NCBI RefSeq assembly: GCF_011765465.1
Contig: NZ_CP050265.1
Location: 1,612,001 to 1,676,000 of the forward strand
Direction of reading: 5' to 3'
Length of the DNA stretch: 64,000 nucleotides
Source: Erythrobacter sp.
GTDB lineage: Bacteria > Pseudomonadota > Alphaproteobacteria > Sphingomonadales > Sphingomonadaceae
Under the pieces are notes generated by a model that was given only the letters and a program-made list of their open reading frames with translations, was not told the origin of the DNA and searched no databases. A program made the position numbers and the translations under genes. Position 1 is the first letter of the stretch, and each line of letters opens with the position of its first letter. Below, in pieces: positions 43,394-52,327 of this stretch.

Positions 43394-44173
43394 ATGGACC
43401 TCTTCCACGCCCCGACGGACCTGTTCCACGCGCTCGTCCTGCTCCATATCGTGACCGGCACGCTCGGCCTCGTCGCCTTTTGGGTTCCGATCGCGACGAA
43501 GAAGGGCGCGAAGCCGCATCGCCGCTGGGGCCGGATCGCGTGCTACGGCTTTCTCGGCGCGGGCACGCTGGCGATTCTGATGGCGCTGCTGTCGCTCTAC
43601 GGACCCGAGGAGCGCATTCCCTCGGTCACCGACCGTACCCTGTTCGCCGGGCTGTTCGGCTGGATGATGCTCTATCTCGGCTTTCTCACCATCGGCTTCG
43701 TCGACTACGGCCTTGCCGTGGTGAAGCACGCCCGCGAGCGCACGAAGCTGCGCCGCGCGCGCTATCAGGCGGTGATCGCGGCGGTGATCGTCTCGGGCGC
43801 GTGGTGCGGGTGGTTCGGCGCGATGATCGGCCAGCCGCTGATGGTGCTGGTCGCGGTCGTCGGGATCGTCGCCATGGCCCTGCAGCAACGCTATATCTGG
43901 CGCCGCGAAGTCGCGCGCGGCTCCCACGTGGGCGAACATTTCCGCGCGCTCATAGGCATGGGCATTTCGGCCTACACGGCCTTTCTTTCGGTCGGCCTCG
44001 TGCGGAGCATTCCCGAGCACGTCTTCAACCCCGCGATCTGGGCCGGGCCGAGCGTAATCGGGGTTTCGCTGATCATATACTTCACCCTGCGCGCCCGCCG
44101 CAGCGCGCCCTCCAAACCCGGCGCGAAGCCCGCCTCCGCGGCGGCTTTCGGAGCCGAGCGCGCCGGGCCTTAA
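43394..44173 (+). CDS. Multi-spanning membrane protein, DUF2306-like
   Basis: A 259-residue inner-membrane protein with about seven hydrophobic segments. It begins LLHIVTGTLGLVAFWVPIATKKGAKPHRRWGRIACYGF. The pattern of a first helix with His, a basic loop (HRRWGR) and further helices is that of the DUF2306-type group of uncharacterised membrane proteins. The C-terminal 25 residues are Ala/Pro-rich and cytoplasmic. Start 43394 was chosen by the beginning of the hydrophobic topology. It is the last gene of the island on the right and is divergent from the GMC/aldehyde dehydrogenase operon. Function unknown. Confidence 0.78.
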   Translation: MDLFHAPTDLFHALVLLHIVTGTLGLVAFWVPIATKKGAKPHRRWGRIACYGFLGAGTLAILMALLSLYGPEERIPSVTDRTLFAGLFGWMMLYLGFLTIGFVDYGLAVVKHARERTKLRRARYQAVIAAVIVSGAWCGWFGAMIGQPLMVLVAVVGIVAMALQQRYIWRREVARGSHVGEHFRALIGMGISAYTAFLSVGLVRSIPEHVFNPAIWAGPSVIGVSLIIYFTLRARRSAPSKPGAKPASAAAFGAERAGP

Positions 44174-44252
44174 CGCGCCCTTCCCGCGCCCCCCGCGAAC
44201 ATCGCAGGAGCGCCGCCGAAAAACCTTAAGCAAATCACGCCATTGCGGCAGC

Positions 44253-46463
44253 GTGACCGAAGACGACCGCCTCGCCCATCTCGATCGCCTCGCGCTCGGC
44301 AGCGTCAGCGACACAGCGATATTCGACAAGATCACCCGGCTCGCCGCGACCATGCTCGCCTGCCCGGTCAGCCTCGTCTCGATCGTCGAGGCCGAGCGGC
44401 AGTGGTTCATCGGCCGCACCGGGATCGAGGTCGAGGAGACCCCGCGCGACTGGTCGTTCTGCTCGGTCTGCATCGCGCGCGGCGCCCCGCTGCTGGTCGC
44501 CGACGCGCGGGCCCACGAATTGTTCGCGGGCAGCCCGCTGGTCACGGGCGAGCCTTTCATCCGCTCCTATCTCGGCATTCCGATCGCGAGCGAGGACGGC
44601 GCGCTGCTCGGCACGCTGTGCGCGATAGGCCGCGAACCGGACGCTTTTTCGGCCGAGCACATTCCCGCTCTCAAGGTGCTGGCCGAGCTTGCCGAGCAAT
44701 GCATCACCACCCACGCCCGCACGCTCGACCTCAGCCGCGCGAACGCTTCGCTTTGCGAGCTCAACCGGGTGTTCAAGCAGGCCGAGCGCGCCGCCAATAT
44801 CGGCTCGTGGCGCGTCGATCTCGCCAGCGGCACGCTGCGCTGGTCGGACCAGGTCTATGCCATTCACGGGCTGGAACCGGGAACGCCGGTCGATGTCGAA
44901 CGGGCTGTCGGTTTCTACGTCCCCGAGGACCGCGCCACGGTCGAGGCCGCGATGAACGAGGCGATCGAGCACGGCGAGCCGTTCCAGTTCGAAGCCTATG
45001 TCAGCCGCCCCGACGGCGAACGCCGCCGGGTGCGCGCGGTAGGGGAACGGATCGACGCGGACGGCAGGCCCGAAAGCCTCGCCGGGGTGTTCCGCGACGT
45101 GACCGAAGAGCACCTCAGGAACGCCGCGCTGAAGCGCGCGGCCGAGCGCGACCGGCTGACCGGGCTCTACAACCGCGCGGTGTTCGACCGCAAGCTGGCC
45201 GAGACGGTGCGCCATGCGGGCGGAAAGCCGGTGACGGTGATGCTGCTCGACCTCGACGGGTTCAAGGACATCAACGACACGCTCGGCCACCTCGTCGGCG
45301 ACACCGTGCTCGCCGCGCTCGGCGACCGCCTGCTGGCCGAGACGCGCGGCGATGTCTTCGTCGCGCGCTGGGGCGGGGACGAATTCGCCTTCCTCTTCGC
45401 GCCGGGCACGCGGATCGAGCAGGCGACCGCCTTCGCCGAAAAGCTGGCGGAGGAATTGTCCGAACATCTCGAACTGGGCGAAGATGTCTTCGCGGTCGGG
45501 GCGACCTGCGGCATCGCGCAAATGGCGGGCGAGCCGCGCCGCGGCTGCGCCAGCCGGGCCGAGGAACTGGTCCGCCGCGCCGACCTTGCGCTTTACCACG
45601 GCAAGCGTTCGGAACGCGGCACGGTGCAGTGCTGGAGCGAGCAAATCGAGGATGCGCAGGACGCGCGGGCGAGCGCGATCGCGAGCCTCGCCTCGGCGCT
45701 GCGTTCGGAGCGCGCCTTTGCCGCCTACCAGCCGATCGTCGAACTCGATACGGGTCGCACGGTGTCCTTCGAGGCGCTCCTGCGGATGCGCGAGGAAGAC
45801 GGGCGCGTGCTCACCGCCGGGCAGGTTTCGCCCGCGCTGCTCGATCCGAAACTGTCGCGCCGGGTGTCGGATTTCATGCTCGAACGCGCGCTTGCCGAAG
45901 CCCCGCGCCTGATCGCGCTGCACGGGCCGGACACGCGGATCGGGCTGAACGTGACCGAGGCCGATCTGGCCCGCCGCGCGAACGGGGGCGGCTTCGTCGA
46001 CAGGCTGATGGCGATGGTCGCGAAAAGCCCGCTCGCCCCGCGCAATGTCACGATCGAAGTGACCGAGACGATGTTGCTGGTCGACGATGCGGGCCGCGTG
46101 CGCGAGGCGCTCCACCGGCTCGACGCGGCGGGGTTCACCGTCGCGCTCGACGATTTCGGGACGGGGTTCTCCTCGCTTACCCACCTGCGCGACTTTCCCA
46201 TCCGCAAGGTCAAGATCGACAAGGATTTCATCGCCAGCATCGCCGATGATCACCAGTCGCGGCTGATCGTCCAGGCGATCGTGCAGATGGGGCGCAGCCT
46301 CTCGATGCGGGTCGTCGCCGAAGGGGTCGAAACCGAGGACCAGGCGCGCTTCCTGCGCCAGGTCGGCTGCGGCCATGCGCAGGGCTATCTCTTCGGCCGG
46401 CCCGAAAGCCTCGCGGTGCATGAGGAAGCGCACGCCGCAGCGAAATGGCGCTGTGTAGGGTAA
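44253..46463 (+). CDS. GAF-PAS-GGDEF-EAL cyclic-di-GMP signalling protein
   Basis: A 736-residue cytoplasmic protein. A GAF domain (about 20-155) is followed by a PAS domain (about 175-290), GGDEF (about 295-465) and EAL (about 480-730). The GGDEF motif is intact (RWGGDEF near 372-377), but the RxxD product-inhibition site is not evident (TRGD at shifted spacing). EAL residues are present: FEALLRM, GLNVTE, VTETML, ALDDFGTGFSS, KIDKDF, EGVET and QGYLFG. Both cyclase and phosphodiesterase activity are thus possible. The start is GTG 44253. It stands alone between the catabolic island and the chemotaxis genes and probably links a small-molecule signal to motility. Confidence 0.92.
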   Translation: MTEDDRLAHLDRLALGSVSDTAIFDKITRLAATMLACPVSLVSIVEAERQWFIGRTGIEVEETPRDWSFCSVCIARGAPLLVADARAHELFAGSPLVTGEPFIRSYLGIPIASEDGALLGTLCAIGREPDAFSAEHIPALKVLAELAEQCITTHARTLDLSRANASLCELNRVFKQAERAANIGSWRVDLASGTLRWSDQVYAIHGLEPGTPVDVERAVGFYVPEDRATVEAAMNEAIEHGEPFQFEAYVSRPDGERRRVRAVGERIDADGRPESLAGVFRDVTEEHLRNAALKRAAERDRLTGLYNRAVFDRKLAETVRHAGGKPVTVMLLDLDGFKDINDTLGHLVGDTVLAALGDRLLAETRGDVFVARWGGDEFAFLFAPGTRIEQATAFAEKLAEELSEHLELGEDVFAVGATCGIAQMAGEPRRGCASRAEELVRRADLALYHGKRSERGTVQCWSEQIEDAQDARASAIASLASALRSERAFAAYQPIVELDTGRTVSFEALLRMREEDGRVLTAGQVSPALLDPKLSRRVSDFMLERALAEAPRLIALHGPDTRIGLNVTEADLARRANGGGFVDRLMAMVAKSPLAPRNVTIEVTETMLLVDDAGRVREALHRLDAAGFTVALDDFGTGFSSLTHLRDFPIRKVKIDKDFIASIADDHQSRLIVQAIVQMGRSLSMRVVAEGVETEDQARFLRQVGCGHAQGYLFGRPESLAVHEEAHAAAKWRCVG

Positions 46464-46653
46464 AGGCGCGCCTGTTGGTGCGCGCGGTGCAAGCGTAGGG
46501 CGGCCGCCTTGCGCGCACGAAACCCTATGCGCGCGGCGTTTGGGGGACGTGGGTGAAGGAAACCCGCCGGGCGGTTCCTACAGGGCGATTTGCAAAACCG
46601 CCAAGGGGGTATGAATTACGCGAACTTGCGTCCCGCGCACGCAAAGCCGCCGA
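46464..46653. other. Convergent intergenic region with weak hairpin
   Basis: 190 nt between the cyclic-di-GMP gene and the CheB-like gene. A 6-bp inverted repeat TTGCGT/ACGCAA (46626-46631, 46639-46644) lies 10 nt after the CheB-like stop on the minus strand and may help end it. An 8-bp pair GTGCGCGC/GCGCGCAC (46478-46485, 46511-46518) follows the other gene. No open frame here has recognisable content. Confidence 0.4.
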
Positions 46654-47694
46654 TCAGGCCGCGGCGGGCTTGGCCGCGGTCGCATCGAGGATCCAGTCGG
46701 CGAGCGCGTCCTGCTTGAGCTCGGCGACTTCGAGGCCGAGCGCGCGCACCGCTTCGTAGCGTTCCGACGGGGCATAGTCGGCGGGCAGCTGGACGAAGGC
46801 GCGGCCCTTGGCGGAGCTCAGGATCTGCAGCCCCTTCGCCCCGTCGGCACCCGTGCCGGGCAGCAGGCCGCCGACCACCGGCAACCCCGAACGCGCGAGC
46901 GAGCCGAGCAGCAGGTCGGCCGAGGGGCGAAAGCCGTTCACCGGATCGCGCTCGACCAGCCGCAGCACGGGCGCTTCGCCCTGTTCGACGATGACATGGC
47001 GCGATCGGTCATAGGCGAGATAGGCCGTGCCGGGGCGCAGGGTCATGCCGTCGACGACGTTCTCGATCTCGCAGGCGAGCGAGGAGCGCATCGCGCTCAC
47101 CGCGCTGTCGAGAGTGGCGGCGTCGGCATCGATGACGAGCACGGTCGGCGGGCAATTGGCCGGGAAGGCGGCGAGCAGGCGCTTGGCCGCGTCGATGCCG
47201 GCCGTCCCGCAGCCGATCGCGACCACGCTGCCGTCGCTTTCGTAGGCTCCGCCGGAGTCCGGCGTCGCATCGCCGCCCGCCCCCGGGCCGAGCTCGCCGC
47301 TATGCGCCTTGACCACGATCTCGCCGAGCTTTTCGACCGTGGCGTTGAATTCCTCGCGCGAGGTGTGGAGCGGCTTGGGAAAGCAGTGCACCGCGCCCAG
47401 CTCGAGCGCGCGCTGCGCCGTGCCGGTCCCGGCCTGGGTGATGCTGGAGAGCATGATGACCGGCATCGGGCGGGTCGCCATGATCTCCTCGAGGAATTCC
47501 ATCCCGCTCATCCCCGGCATTTCGACATCGAGCGTGAGCACGTCGGGCTTCGCCTCGTCCATCTTCTCGCGCGCTTCCTCGGCGCTTTTCGCGACGGCGC
47601 AGACATCGACGCCTTTCGCATTGTCGAGAATGTCGCAGAACAGGGCGCGCATCGCCGCGGAATCGTCAACCACCATCACTCGTGTGTTCGGCAT
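46654..47694 (-). CDS. CheB-like response regulator with degenerate methylesterase domain
   Basis: A 346-residue protein with the CheB plan. The receiver domain (about 1-125) keeps its acidic pocket, the phospho-acceptor Asp at about 56 (TLDVEMPG) and the Lys in FPKPLH. The C-terminal domain (about 155-340) aligns with the methylesterase domain of the CheB at 55445, but the catalytic motif IGASTGG is IGCGTAG (Ser to Gly at about 163) and QH is ID (His to Asp at about 189). Only the third Asp (TGADG, about 284) remains. It should not hydrolyse glutamate methyl esters. It may titrate phosphate from CheA or bind CheB substrates without cutting them (inference). It is divergent from MCP 1. Confidence 0.85.
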   Translation of the reverse strand: MPNTRVMVVDDSAAMRALFCDILDNAKGVDVCAVAKSAEEAREKMDEAKPDVLTLDVEMPGMSGMEFLEEIMATRPMPVIMLSSITQAGTGTAQRALELGAVHCFPKPLHTSREEFNATVEKLGEIVVKAHSGELGPGAGGDATPDSGGAYESDGSVVAIGCGTAGIDAAKRLLAAFPANCPPTVLVIDADAATLDSAVSAMRSSLACEIENVVDGMTLRPGTAYLAYDRSRHVIVEQGEAPVLRLVERDPVNGFRPSADLLLGSLARSGLPVVGGLLPGTGADGAKGLQILSSAKGRAFVQLPADYAPSERYEAVRALGLEVAELKQDALADWILDATAAKPAAA

Positions 47695-47872
47695 CTTTCT
47701 TTCCCGTCAGGCCCCGCCGCGCGCCGCTTTGGGGGGCGGGGGCGGTGGCAAAAAGTTCGGCGGGTCGAAGGCGGCCGGGCCGACAGGGGGAGGACGAGGG
47801 GATGGCCCGGGAGCCTCCGACCCGTTCGCAGGTCTACGCGCCCACCTGTTTGGAAAGCCTCACGCGCTCTCT

Positions 47873-47928
47873 AGGGGGCTTCGCATAGTGCGCGCCAAAC
47901 CCCGCTTTCAGCCGCTCGCCCTAGGCAT
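47873..47928 (+). promoter_or_regulatory. Conserved block upstream of MCP 1
   Basis: A stretch of about 56 nt resembles 49985-50041 upstream of MCP 2. Shared words in the same order are AGGGGCT/AGGGGGCT, GCATAGT, CAAAC, TTTCAGC, GCTCGC and TAGG. It lies about 65 nt before the GTG start. It is probably a promoter or regulatory site; I could not assign a sigma factor. The rest of the 297-nt divergent gap shows nothing I can support. Confidence 0.45.
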
Positions 47929-47991
47929 CCACCCTGCAATGGATCGGACGGAAACGGAACGGACGGGAACCGAGACCAGAAAGGGTGCGAA

Positions 47992-49845
47992 GTGACGATC
48001 AAGCAGATTTCCCGATATGTCGGCACGGGCCTCGTCGGCCTCCTCCTTATCGCGGGGGCGGTCGCTTTCTACAGCGTCGATACGATCCGCTTCGGCGGGC
48101 CGATCCAGCGCTCGAACCAGGAATTGTCCGACTTCCGCGCCGACATCAACCCGCCGCCGGGCTACCTCGTCGAAGCCTTCGCGCTCGCCAATGTCATGGC
48201 GGTCCACCCGGAGAGCTACGAGATCAACGACAACCGGCTGAACAATCTCGAACGCGACTGGCGCGAGACGGCGGCGAAGTGGGAGAAATCGAATCTCGAC
48301 CCCGCGCTCAGGGATGAATTCCGCCGCATCACCGAAAGCGATGCGACCGAGTTCTGGGACGAGGTCAACAACACGCTCAAGCCCGCGGTCCGGAACGACC
48401 GCGCAGCCGTGGTCGATGGCTCGCTCGACCGGCTGCTGACGATCTACCGCGCGCATCGCAGCAAGATCGACGACCTGCTGGAACGCACCGGCGACGTGCA
48501 GACGGGCCTTGCCACCTCGAGCGCGGGGACCGTGACCACCGCCTCGATCGTGCTGATCGGCCTGGGCGTGGTGCTGGTGCTGGCGATCGTGATCAGCCTC
48601 GCCGCCTTCGCGCGGCTGGTGCTGCGCCCGCTCGAAGAGACGGCGGGCACTATGGAGGAACTCGCGCGCGGCAATCTCGACGTCGCCCGGCGCGAGACGG
48701 AGCGCAAGGACGAGCTCGGCGTCATGGCCCGCGCGATCGAGACCTTCCGCAGCGCGCTCGCACGCGACAAGCACCGCGCCGAGACGCAGAACACCGTGGT
48801 CGAGGCGCTGTCGGCGGGGCTCGAGAAGCTCGCTGCGGGCGATCTCACGCATCGCATCGACGACTCGGTGAAAGGCGAATACGCGGCCCTGCGCGATGCC
48901 TATAATTCCGCCGCGGGCAAGCTCGGCGGGATCATCGGCCACGTTCGCCTCGCCGCGACCGGGGTGCGCACCGGATCGGACGAGATTCGGGTTGCCTCGG
49001 AAGACCTCTCCAACCGCAACGAGGAACAGGCCGCCAGCCTCGAGGAAACCGCCGCCTCGATGAGCGAGGTCACCAGCCTCGTGCGCAAGACCGCGGAAAA
49101 CGCGCGCGGCGTGCAGGCGTCGATCTCGAGCACCCACCAGCAGGCAACCCAGGGCGGTGAAGTGGTGAAGAAGGCGGTCGACGCGGTCGCCGCGATCGAA
49201 AGCTCCTCGCAGGAAATCACCCAGATCATCGAACTGATCGACGGGATCGCCTTCCAGACCAACCTGCTTGCCCTGAACGCGGGCGTGGAGGCCGCGCGCG
49301 CGGGCGAGGCGGGCAAGGGCTTCGCCGTGGTGGCCAACGAGGTCCGCGGGCTTGCCCAGAGGAGCGCCGATGCGGCGCGCGACATCAAGGTCCTGATCGA
49401 CAAGTCGACCGCCCATGTCGGCGACGGGGTCAATCTCGTCGGCGAAACCGGCACGCTGCTGGGCGAAATCGTCGCCCAAGTCGGCAAGGTGACGACACAG
49501 GTCGACGACATCGCGGAGATGGCCGCCTCGCAGGCGGTGAACCTCGAACAGGTGAACAGCTCGGTCGGGACGATGGACCAGATGACCCAGCAGAACGCCG
49601 CCATGGTCGAGGAAACCACCGCTTCCGCGCGCAGCCTCGCCGACGAAGCGCGCAGGCTGGGCGATCTCGTCGCGCAGTTCCGGGTCGAGGGGGCAGCCCA
49701 TGCAGCAGCCCCCGTGGCCGAAGTGCCCGCCCCTCGCAGCACCCCGCAAAGCAGCGCCGCGCCCCCGCCTGTAAGGGGCAATCTCGCGCTCAAGCCCGAT
49801 CCTGCGGCGAACGAAGCGGAGGAGCAGGACTGGAGCGAGTTCTGA
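47992..49845 (+). CDS. Methyl-accepting chemotaxis protein 1
   Basis: A 617-residue receptor. A first membrane helix (about 10-28) and a second (about 180-205) enclose a periplasmic domain of about 150 residues with no recognised name. HAMP (about 205-260) and the cytoplasmic hairpin follow, with tip sequence [21 protein letters not shown]. The last five residues are DWSEF, which fits the xWxxF tether bound by CheR in other bacteria. The start is GTG 47992. Its signalling half is nearly identical to that of MCP 2 (50107-52005), whereas the sensor domains differ. It opens the plus-strand chemotaxis region. Confidence 0.93.
   Translation: MTIKQISRYVGTGLVGLLLIAGAVAFYSVDTIRFGGPIQRSNQELSDFRADINPPPGYLVEAFALANVMAVHPESYEINDNRLNNLERDWRETAAKWEKSNLDPALRDEFRRITESDATEFWDEVNNTLKPAVRNDRAAVVDGSLDRLLTIYRAHRSKIDDLLERTGDVQTGLATSSAGTVTTASIVLIGLGVVLVLAIVISLAAFARLVLRPLEETAGTMEELARGNLDVARRETERKDELGVMARAIETFRSALARDKHRAETQNTVVEALSAGLEKLAAGDLTHRIDDSVKGEYAALRDAYNSAAGKLGGIIGHVRLAATGVRTGSDEIRVASEDLSNRNEEQAASLEETAASMSEVTSLVRKTAENARGVQASISSTHQQATQGGEVVKKAVDAVAAIESSSQEITQIIELIDGIAFQTNLLALNAGVEAARAGEAGKGFAVVANEVRGLAQRSADAARDIKVLIDKSTAHVGDGVNLVGETGTLLGEIVAQVGKVTTQVDDIAEMAASQAVNLEQVNSSVGTMDQMTQQNAAMVEETTASARSLADEARRLGDLVAQFRVEGAAHAAAPVAEVPAPRSTPQSSAAPPPVRGNLALKPDPAANEAEEQDWSEF
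49543..49652 (+). repeat. 110-nt perfect direct repeat, copy in MCP 1
   Basis: Identical base for base to 51658-51767 in MCP 2, about 2.1 kb away and in the same reading frame. It covers the [14 protein letters not shown]-type end of the signalling helix. Identity at synonymous positions implies recent duplication or gene conversion. Confidence 0.9.
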
Positions 49846-49984
49846 TCCGGCCCCGCCGGGTCGCTTCCTTACCCTCGCCGCCCACCCGTGATGCCCCGGT
49901 CCGCGCCCCGCGCGCGCCGGGGCATTCGCCGTGCCTGCCTCCCCAACGCCCAAAGCCCGCCAGAACCGCCCCGCCCCCCCGCAT

Positions 49985-50041
49985 AAGGGGCTCTGCATAG
50001 TCCCGCTGCAAACGCCCTTTCAGCGCTCGCACCATAGGGAT
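49985..50041 (+). promoter_or_regulatory. Conserved block upstream of MCP 2
   Basis: Counterpart of 47873-47928, with the same ordered words (AGGGGCT, GCATAGT, CAAAC, TTTCAGC, GCTCGC, ATAGG). It lies 66 nt before the GTG start. The remaining part of the 261-nt gap between the two MCP genes shows no other clear element. Confidence 0.45.
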
Positions 50042-50106
50042 GCAGGCGGGATCGAGAATGCCTGCAACAGGCAATGGCTCGCACTCGGCAAGGGAAAGGG
50101 TACGCC

Positions 50107-52005
50107 GTGACTATCCAGCAGCTGTCCAGATATGTGTCCGCCGCCATCATCGGCCTGATCGGCATCGGCGGGCTCGTCGCCTTCTACGGCGTCAACGAAA
50201 TCCGCTTCGGCGGGGCGATGCAGCTCGAAAACGAGCGCATGGCCGCCTTCGAGGCCGCGATCAATCCGCCGCCGGCCTACCTGCTCGAGCCGTTCATGGA
50301 AGTGAACCTGATGGCGAACAACCCGGACAACCTTGCCGAGCACGCCGAATATCTCGGCCGGCAGAAGCGCGAATGGCAGGCCGCGACCGAAGCCTGGGCC
50401 GCTTCCGAACTCGACGAGGACCTCAAGCGCGGCCTGGCCGAGACCACCGCGACCCACGGCGCGGAGTTCTGGAACATCGTCGAGCGCGAGTTGATCCCCG
50501 CAATCCGGAACGACGAAATGGGCCGTGCGCGCGCGATCCTGCGCGAGCTTCTGATGGTCTACCGCGCGCATCGCGGGGCGGTCGACCAGCTGCTCGCCGA
50601 CACCGCCGCGCGCCGCGACGCGCTGGACACCGAAAGCGCGGGCACGGTGGCGACGATCACGACCATCCTCGTCGCGCTCGGCCTGATCCTCGCGGCCGCG
50701 CTGATCGCCTGCTTCGCCATGGTGACGCGCAAGGTGCTGCGTCCACTGGGCGAGACCGCTGGCGTGATGGAAGCCATGGCCTCGGGCGATCTCGAGGTCG
50801 GCCGCACGCACACCCACCGCGACGACGAGATCGGCACGATGACCCGCGCGATCGAACAGTTCCGCGCCTCTCTCAAGGCCGACAAGGAACGCTCCGCGGC
50901 GCAGGCCCACGTGGTCGAGACGCTGTCGGGCGCGCTCGGCAAACTGTCGGACGGCGATCTCGTCCACCGTATCGACGACAGCGTGACCGGCGAACACGCC
51001 GCGATCCGCGAGGCTTACAACACCTCGATCGGCAAGCTCGCGGCGATGATCGCCAGCGTGCGCTCCTCTTCCGCCAGCGTGCGCACCGGATCGGACGAGA
51101 TTCGCGTCGCGTCGGAAGACCTCTCCAACCGCAACGAGGAACAGGCCGCCAGCCTCGAGGAGACCGCCGCCTCGATGAGCCAGGTCACCGGCCTCGTTAA
51201 GAAAAGCGCCGAGAACGCCAAGAGCGCGCAGGAGGCGATGGGCCGCACCCACAAGCAGGCGACCGAGGGCGGCGAAGTCGTCGCCCGCGCGGTCGATGCC
51301 ATGGCCGCGATCGAAAGCAGCGCGCAGGAAATCACCCAGATCATCGAACTGATCGACGGGATCGCCTTCCAGACCAACCTGCTTGCCCTGAACGCCGGGG
51401 TCGAAGCCGCGCGCGCTGGCGAGGCGGGCAAGGGCTTCGCCGTTGTCGCCAACGAAGTCCGCGGGCTTGCCCAGAGAAGCGCCGATGCCGCGCGCGACAT
51501 CAAGGCGCTGATCGACAAGTCGACCGCCCATGTGGGCGACGGGGTCAACCTCGTCGGGGAGACCGGCACGCTGCTGGGCGAGATCGTCGCCCAGATCGGC
51601 AAGGTCACGGCGCAGGTCGACGACATTGCCGAAATGGCCGCCTCGCAGGCGGTCAATCTCGAACAGGTGAACAGCTCGGTCGGGACGATGGACCAGATGA
51701 CCCAGCAGAACGCCGCCATGGTCGAGGAAACCACCGCTTCCGCGCGCAGCCTCGCCGACGAAGCGCGGCGGCTGGGCGATCTCGTCGCGCAGTTCCGCAC
51801 CGGCGAGGATGCGCCCGCCGCAGCCGCTCTCGCGCCCGCCACACGCCCCGCCCCCGCGCGCCCAGCCGTGCAGCCGCGCCGCGCCGCGCCCCAGCCCGCG
51901 CCTGCGCCGGCGACCAGCGGCAATCTCGCGCTCAAGCCCGAACCGGCGGAGGAGATGCCTGTCGCCCCGGCAGAAATCGAGGAACAGGACTGGAGCGAAT
52001 TCTGA
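50107..52005 (+). CDS. Methyl-accepting chemotaxis protein 2
   Basis: A 632-residue receptor with the same layout as MCP 1: a helix at about 8-28, periplasmic domain, second helix near 180-205, HAMP and signalling hairpin with [21 protein letters not shown]. The tail ends in DWSEF (xWxxF type). I place the start at GTG 50107 rather than the upstream ATG 50074. The protein then begins TIQQLSRYV like MCP 1's TIKQISRYV, and AAAGGG lies just before it. The sensor domain is diverged from MCP 1, but DxxINPPPxYLxEPF is shared, so both may sense related ligands. The STAS gene follows by 58 nt. Confidence 0.92.
   Translation: MTIQQLSRYVSAAIIGLIGIGGLVAFYGVNEIRFGGAMQLENERMAAFEAAINPPPAYLLEPFMEVNLMANNPDNLAEHAEYLGRQKREWQAATEAWAASELDEDLKRGLAETTATHGAEFWNIVERELIPAIRNDEMGRARAILRELLMVYRAHRGAVDQLLADTAARRDALDTESAGTVATITTILVALGLILAAALIACFAMVTRKVLRPLGETAGVMEAMASGDLEVGRTHTHRDDEIGTMTRAIEQFRASLKADKERSAAQAHVVETLSGALGKLSDGDLVHRIDDSVTGEHAAIREAYNTSIGKLAAMIASVRSSSASVRTGSDEIRVASEDLSNRNEEQAASLEETAASMSQVTGLVKKSAENAKSAQEAMGRTHKQATEGGEVVARAVDAMAAIESSAQEITQIIELIDGIAFQTNLLALNAGVEAARAGEAGKGFAVVANEVRGLAQRSADAARDIKALIDKSTAHVGDGVNLVGETGTLLGEIVAQIGKVTAQVDDIAEMAASQAVNLEQVNSSVGTMDQMTQQNAAMVEETTASARSLADEARRLGDLVAQFRTGEDAPAAAALAPATRPAPARPAVQPRRAAPQPAPAPATSGNLALKPEPAEEMPVAPAEIEEQDWSEF
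51658..51767 (+). repeat. 110-nt perfect direct repeat, copy in MCP 2
   Basis: Identical to 49543-49652 in MCP 1. A second near-identical stretch surrounds the [19 protein letters not shown] codons in both genes. Confidence 0.9.
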
Positions 52006-52063
52006 CCCCGGGGCGCGGCTGGCGCGCCCTCTCACCCGACCACCGACACACCCGGAGTACCCC

Positions 52064-52327
52064 GTGCAGACCATCACCCTGCCGAGCAAATGCGACCGCG
52101 CCGCGGCGAGCGCGCTGATCCCCGAAATGTGCGATGCGATAGGGGTCAGCCCGCTGGCGGTCGACGCCGCCAAGGTCGAGCGGATCGGCCAGGCCATGCT
52201 CCAGCTGCTCGTCTCGGCCGCGCGCACCGAAGGGGGCATCGCGCTCGCCAACCCGAGCGAGGCATTCCTTGCCGCGGTCCGGCTTGCCGGGCTCGAGACG
52301 GTTCTTCTCGAGGAGGCGGCGCGATGA
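52064..52327 (+). CDS. Small STAS-domain protein of the chemotaxis operon
   Basis: An 87-residue single STAS-like domain. The central segment VDAAKVERIGQAMLQLLVSAAR aligns with the anti-sigma-factor-antagonist signature (LDxSxVxxIDSAGLxLL), but the phosphorylated Ser position is occupied by Gln in GQAM. It is therefore probably not controlled by Ser phosphorylation. The start is GTG 52064, after GGAG. Its stop overlaps the cheA start (ATGA at 52324-52327), so it is made together with CheA. STAS-like proteins occur at this place in other alphaproteobacterial che clusters; the role is not established. Confidence 0.8.
   Translation: MQTITLPSKCDRAAASALIPEMCDAIGVSPLAVDAAKVERIGQAMLQLLVSAARTEGGIALANPSEAFLAAVRLAGLETVLLEEAAR

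Noticed and set aside
46478-46518. GTGCGCGC/GCGCGCAC inverted repeat as a terminator of the cyclic-di-GMP gene
   Set aside because: The loop is 25 nt and there is no T-run. In such GC-rich DNA an 8-bp GC repeat is weak evidence, so I mention it only in the intergenic entry.
50074-50106. ATG start for MCP 2, 11 codons upstream
   Set aside because: Comparison with MCP 1 and the AAAGGG position favour GTG 50107; the extra residues would put charged residues before the first helix.
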